Positions 59,095 to 64,000 of a stretch of 64,000 nucleotides of DNA are shown here, piece by piece. Position numbers and translations under genes: made by a program. The stretch is from Cryptomeria japonica (Eukaryota; Streptophyta; Pinopsida; Cupressales; Cupressaceae), in assembly GCF_030272615.1 (NCBI RefSeq), contig NC_081415.1, forward strand, positions 378,371,892-378,435,891. Reading direction: 5' to 3'. The notes beneath the pieces were generated by a model that did not search any database, was not told the origin of the DNA, and saw only the letters and a program-made list of their open reading frames with translations. The stretch's first letter is position 1, and each line of letters opens with the position of its first letter.

Positions 59095-59962
59095 TGACAT
59101 AGTCAAGGCAGGGAGATCCAATGAAGGACAGCCCAACCTTGTAGCTTAACACATAAACCATGCAAAACATATAGGTAACCGGTAACAAGGTGCCAGAAAC
59201 AATAGAAAGAACAACCGGTAACAACACAGAACACATAACCAATAAACAATGTGAATGAATCTTATTACAATATGAAGGATTACACATGCCACATGTTGGA
59301 TCACAGTCCAGGATACAAACAATGCTTACAACACAATTACAAGATCCATAGATCATCCTCATACGAAATCGCTTCCCGGAACAGTTTGTCAATTCTACCC
59401 TAATCCGAATCAGAATCTTGCCAAATCTACATCTTCGCTCGATCTCAAAACTCTACCTTTGATCTTCTAACTTCTATATCTCTCAAATGATTCACATGCT
59501 TCAATTTATACCATCTACAAATAATTACAACCCAATCAAGCCGGCCCAAAGACCAACTAGTTCATGAAATGTGCAACGGTAACATGTCATCTCAAATCAG
59601 TAAGAACAAACACAAAACATAAAATGATGCGTGAACCTCTGGGAATACTTGCCAAGGCCCAAAGCAATATATGCAATGATTTGCAAGTCATGGAAATAAA
59701 CCACAACCTGAAATCATCTTCACTCAACACATTGCCAGGCTAACAGGTAAGAACATATCAACTGAGACAATACCGGAATCCACATCTCATCGGAAACAAA
59801 GCCAAATGCTATGAAAATCAAACATGTTAAAGACCACGAACACAAGGGGATAAATCCAAAATCACAATGCTAAACACTCACACATGAAGAAATGCCACAC
59901 TCTCAAGCAATTCCACTAAAAAATGCCCAACCAGTAAGAACTAGACCGGTGCTTCTGCATCA
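59095..59962 (-). repeat. 5' LTR of element M
   Basis: 868 bp. Matches 57847-58746; the length difference is due to small deletions, for example near 59400. Confidence 0.9.
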
Positions 59963-59967
59963 ATGAT

Positions 59968-60366
59968 TCACACTTAAGAATTTTACTCTATGTTGATGAC
60001 TTGATCATTATAGGGAGCACCTCATCCATCAATAGCAATGCCAAATCTTCTTTGCATGATATATTTTCCATGACTGACTTGGGTATTTTGAGCTACTTTC
60101 TCTAGATAGATATTTCATACTCACCTTCTGGGATTACACCATCATTTCCCAAGTATGCTCTTGATCTTCTTACATGCTTCCATATGGTTGATTGCAAGCC
60201 TAAACTGACTCCCTTTCTTTCAGGAGTCAAGCTTGAGGCTAAGTGTTCCACTCCACTTGTTGATGCCACATTGTATTGTTAGCTTATGGGTAGTCTCATC
60301 TACTTGACTCCTACATTCCTTGACATTTCGTTTGTAGTTGGAATGGTTTCACACTTTATGTAGGAA
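59968..60366 (+). pseudogene. pol: Copia pol of element K, part 3: RT catalytic loop and thumb
   Basis: LRILLYVDDLIIIGS carries the intact YVDD (about 59985-60015), followed by FSMTDLGILSYFL, the GI.. SQ-like block, PLVDATLYC and LMGSLIYLTPTFLDISFVVGM. Stops where Gln is usual (TAG after SYFL and in LYC). Homology ends at about 60366 with no RNase H. Confidence 0.87.
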
Positions 60367-61681
60367 CTGATGGTCCTGCAAAATGACCTAGCAAAATTGA
60401 TGTTCTTGTGAAAAATTTGGTCATTTTGAATTAATTGTGCTCTTTGTTATTTCCCTCAAGCTTAAGGTTTAGGGTTTATGTATTTTAAAGTCCTATCTAT
60501 TGTTAAACCCCTTAAACCTTTTATAATTATGCATTACTTTTTAACTTAAGTCCGAGGGTCATCTTGTCATCGAAGGGGCCATGTCTTTTCCTAAGGCATT
60601 AATTCATTTGGTCGATCCCTTATTATTTTCCTAAGTCTAGCACATTTTATTTTATTAATCCATGGTTGAGTCCCCCTTTATTTCATTATGTTATGTCTAT
60701 CTCTATCGTCCTAGGCGGGTCACATTTTGATTTTTTAGCGAGCACTTTAATTTTTCCTAAGTCAGAACCTTATATTATTTCTGCCAGTGTCTTTTTGCTA
60801 AAGATCGAGCTACTAAAGTTTCTTTTATTTTCACATACGTTAAACAGATGGTGATGTTTTAATCACAATAAAAAAGGTTCTTGATGGTTAAGCGGCTAAA
60901 GTTGGTGGCCACCATGATAGGAGGATAACGTTCGAGTAGATCAAACGATCCTCATGACCCCATGGTCGAAGATGCGAGGATGATAATCACTACGACATCA
61001 TGAGATGATGCCACATGTCCAAGGTAGGTCAAGGTAAGCTAATGGTGGGATCCGTGAGATGGAAGTGAGATGGATGTGCTACATCATACCTTTGATGGGC
61101 CTACTTGCCACATATGGCAGTCAATGTCAGATTGACCAGTATGGTTCGTGCGATATGCCAACATGAAAATGATCAATGATTGAGATTCAAATTTTATTGA
61201 AATGCAAATGGACCCATTTTCTACACTCAGGCAAGCAGTAATGGCAGATAAGATAGTACCTCTTTATTCTAGAAGGAAATTAAAGACATTTTTCAGAGTT
61301 ATTTTGAGTCACCAAAGCATTTAGAGGAGATCGAAAAGTGATTCTAGAGCTGAAAGAGATTTGAATGATTTCTTGGAGCATGAAATTAGGGTTTTCTGGT
61401 GCGTTTAAAGCAGTAAGTTTGACTGTGCTTTTCTCATCTATTTTAAAGAAATTCAAGTTGTGAATTGCATGCAAATCGTAGGGAAAAGGTTGTAAACTGT
61501 TCTAGGGCTAGAGATTAGATAGAAAGAGGTGAGAATTTTCCTGAATTTTTGTTGCAATTAAATTTTTGTGCTAGCCCTAGTCTTTTCCTTCCAAATTCAA
61601 AGAATTATAGTAGAAACTTTAGTCTAGGAGACGACACCTTAGAGAAATCATTCAAGACAAACAAAATAATTGAAAAAAAAT
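60367..61681. other. Unassigned sequence between element K and the last frame
   Basis: 1.3 kb with no supported gene. It may be the LTR and leader of the element carrying the 61682-64000 frame (it starts near TGATGGTCC at 60370), but I find no pair, primer site or target duplication. A 64-codon minus frame at 61280-61474 is unsupported. Confidence 0.45.
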
Positions 61682-64000
61682 CTTTATGATGATTTTTTGA
61701 ACCAATTGAAGTCGTCAACAAATGATAAGTACCAAGGGTAGAGGTTTGCACATGTACAGACTCTATGTGAGGGTTTAGTTAACAAAACCTGCAAGATATT
61801 AGATGTAAGGGTGCCAATGTTAGGGCTAAGCATGTTCAAGCTATGGTTTGGTCAGAGGAATTTACCAACCCCATTTTCACAAGCATGGCAATATGATTTG
61901 GGGAAATTAGTTGTAACTACTATATTTATGGAGGTGGATTTGTTGAGACTAGTGGTAGGTAAGTATGACCCAATCTCAAGGGTTATGAGGGTAAGCAAGG
62001 GAGAAGTTCAATTGAGCATCTGGAGAGAGGAATTTCAGGAAGTTTTTGACTTGTATGAACCTTGTTCATCCCTAGAACCTATTGATTTGGAGGAATTGAA
62101 GAAAGAATATGAAAAGACAAGGTATTTGATCAGAGCAAGATTACTTCCATCCCACTTGGCTAAGGTAGCAAATACTGAGTATTATATTGGCCCAAGTGTT
62201 GAAGAGCCTTTTCCAATTGATTCCTTTGCACATTATTTCAGGGCTACATTTTTCACACTATGTCATATTTTAGGTTTCCACCCAGGCATAGTAATCCCAC
62301 AAGCATATATGCACATGGGGATTTAGATTTAGCATACCCATTTTGTATTAATTACTATGACTTTTCTCCATACCTTGCAAACAAAATAGATGAGGGTTTG
62401 TTGTAGATTCAAAAAGGTGACATTGATACCTTGGTCTACTAGTATTTCATGCTTATGTATATGATTTTGTACAAAAATGCAGATTTCTTGGCAAAAGAAA
62501 TGGAGTTGAGAAGGGTGGTGGATGGAGAAAACATGCCTGTACAAATTTGGAGCATGTATATGTCATGGGATAGAAAAGATGTGAGTTATGTAATATTTGA
62601 AAATTTCTTTGAATCCAAACTTAGGGTTTGACTGATAGTAAATCCACCAAGGATTCTAGTAGAGTTGCATGATTTTTTGAGGCAAATGGAGAGAAGGCCG
62701 GATTTGAAGCTTGAGCATAATTGGGGGGATATTATTCCCTATTCAGTGAGCATAGTTATAAGAGTATATGGTTTTCATGGATAGCCACATATACTACCTT
62801 TTAATGTTCCACTCAGGTTAGGATTTGCAGAAGTTATGTGGTAGTTGGGTTGCATACATGAAGATGAGCTAATAAAAAGAGGTAAAGGCACCTTTTTCCT
62901 TATTACACTATAGTTCCATATTTTGTAATTCTTAAAGGAGGATGGGTCCATTTCGAAAAGGTTCTCTCTCCTTATTGTTGGAGAGTCAGCATAAAGAACC
63001 ATAGCGATCCAGAGTGTTTTTATCAAATGTTTAGAAAAAGAATCAAAGGAACCCAAATGCCTCATTATTTTGATTTTCCAGAAGATCTGATTAGGAATGA
63101 GTTTGATTTGAATAAACAGGAGGCTAGGAAAAAAGGATGGCTAGCTTATAAGAAGCTACTTGATAAAGTCCATAGATTGGATCCAAAGTATGATCCATTG
63201 AACAAATTTAGACCATTCTATAAGAAAATGGATTATTTGATAGAAAATTTTGATGAAGTCATGTATGACTTAATGGATGAGTTGGAGAAGTTGCAGATAA
63301 CAAGTGGCCAAGAAACAAGAGAAGAAACTCCAAAATTAGCAACCCAACAAAGGCCACTGTCAAAGCCTCCACAATAAAAGCCCCAAGTACAAACATCAAC
63401 ATCACCAAAAGAAAGGGGAACAAAGGAGGTGAGACCTATTCACATGCCTTCAAGAGGGAAGGTTATTTACAGAAGGGTAGGAGATGAAAGTGAAAGTGAA
63501 AAGGAACAAGAGATAAAGAGGAAAGGGAAGGGGATAATGGAACAAGAAAAACCCCTTGAACCTCAACAAGGACCTCTTAAGGGGGTAGTTATTATAGATG
63601 TTGAGTCTTCACCCAAAAGAAGCCTTTAATCTCCTCCTTCACCCCCTCCATCTAAAAGGCAAAAAATTGACAAGCCTGAAGAATAGCCTACACAAGAGAT
63701 AGAGAAGGAGAATGTGATCATTCTTATTGATGAGAAGCTGTAGGTTGGAATCCCATCTCCACCAAGGTCATTGGATTGGGACCTTGATCCATTATACATC
63801 CAAGGAAGAGCTTTAAGAGATGCAAGAAAAGAGGCTTGTGATAAATTTATTGAAGATGAGGCTTCTGTACAAAGCCAAGCTTTCATGTAGCTAGTATGGA
63901 GGATGAAGATTGATGAATACAAAAGGAGATGTGAAGAAAGGAAATCTCAAAAGCCAGATAAAATTGATCAGGAGAATCAGGATGAAGTAAAGGGTGACAT
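61682..64000 (+). pseudogene. Unrecognised long frame, truncated by the window end
   Basis: At least 770 codons readable in three segments: one frame to about 62318, a one-base shift, a second to about 62895, another one-base shift, and a third to the window end. About 15 stops, many of them TAG/TAA where one C-to-T step restores Gln (for example 63375 and 63684). I do not recognise it. The N-terminal two thirds look globular and aromatic (words such as FRATFFTLCHILGFHPGIVI, VQIWSMYMSWDRKDV and YFVILKGGWVHFEK). From about 63290 it becomes Pro/Gln/Lys-rich with nuclear-localisation-like SKRQKIDK, then a charged helical stretch. No RT, integrase or protease motif. Start codon unknown; GTG/ATG near 61811-61817 is not decisive because the frame is readable further upstream. 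Confidence 0.55.

Larger units (their letters stand above)
57847..59962 (-). mobile_element. Miniature non-autonomous LTR element (element M)
   Basis: LTRs 57847-58746 (900 bp) and 59095-59962 (868 bp) with only 348 bp between them. ATGAT on both sides (57842-57846 and 59963-59967). Minus-strand LTRs start TGATGCAG. The primer site is on the minus strand at about 59081-59092 (TAGTATTAGAGT, a tRNA-iMet site with three transitions). No coding capacity. The 40 bases next to the left LTR (GACTCTCAGGG...GAAAAGTGAG) resemble the same position in element G (2070-2110), suggesting G-like elements as helpers. Confidence 0.85.
51626..60366 (+). mobile_element. Ty1/copia element (element K), 3'-truncated, with two insertions
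   Basis: 5' LTR, tRNA-iMet primer site, 1.9-kb leader, gag, protease, integrase and RT in copia order. The RT frame is broken at 56760 and 57846 by younger insertions and resumes each time at the exact base. Sequence homologous to pol ends at about 60366, before RNase H, and no 3' LTR is found, so the 3' end is deleted. Confidence 0.88.

Noticed and set aside
1..64000. Host protein-coding gene, tRNA, rRNA or CRISPR array
   Set aside because: No multi-exon homology, no cloverleaf, no rRNA core sequence and no regularly spaced identical repeats. The regular arrays seen are degenerate retroelement leader motifs.

Overview
This window is repeat-dense nuclear DNA of a seed plant. The evidence is nested LTR retrotransposons with plant-type tRNA-iMet primer sites and plant Ty1/copia and Ty3/gypsy (including Tat-like) domains, AT-rich sequence, and old decayed insertions. 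I see no intact host gene, rRNA, tRNA or CRISPR array. A large, slowly purged genome such as a gymnosperm's would fit, but that is inference. Almost every coding frame carries stops, most of them explicable as C-to-T changes in Gln, Arg or Trp codons. That is the expected decay of methylated, silenced repeats.

Layout. 1-1265: unassigned. About 1266-7512: full-length Ty3/gypsy element on the minus strand (element G). 7518-9636: unassigned, with microsatellites. 9637-11141: probable solo LTR (plus). 11422-48051: a four-layer nest. The outermost layer is a minus-strand element (O; LTRs 11422-12557 and 46934-48051) whose own sequence holds one long Pro/Ser-rich frame and no pol. Inserted in O are a minus-strand solo LTR (13057-14084, repeat GATAG) and a plus-strand Tat-like Ty3 element (T; 19395-45825, repeat CCTAT). 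T is split by a pol-less LTR element (L; 23532-30963, repeat ACTAA), and its 3' LTR is split by a composite copia element (C; 35486-45117, flanks CTAACC). C is a tandem LTR-internal-LTR-internal-LTR array with the first unit deleted.

48052-51625: unassigned DNA plus the primer site, leader and LTR of another minus-strand element (X). 51626 to about 60366: a plus-strand copia element (K), truncated before RNase H. Its RT frame is split by a clean solo LTR (56761-57603, repeat GTTGT) and by a miniature LTR element (M; 57847-59962, repeat ATGAT) with only 348 bp between its LTRs. 60367-61680: unassigned. 61682-64000: a long decayed frame of unknown function that runs off the window.

The two most unusual signals are these. 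(1) Three unrelated elements (T, O, X) each carry, about 80-140 bp downstream of the primer-binding site and again several hundred bases later, a degenerate cluster of a short self-complementary word. The word differs in each element (TCGTACGA, CAATTG, TTGCAC-AA-GTGCAA). (2) L carries two long non-canonical frames: a coiled-coil protein with four complete CCHC knuckles plus one degenerate, and a frame of about 950 codons that I do not recognise. It has no visible protease, integrase or RT. Positions of decayed reading frames are approximate by a few codons.
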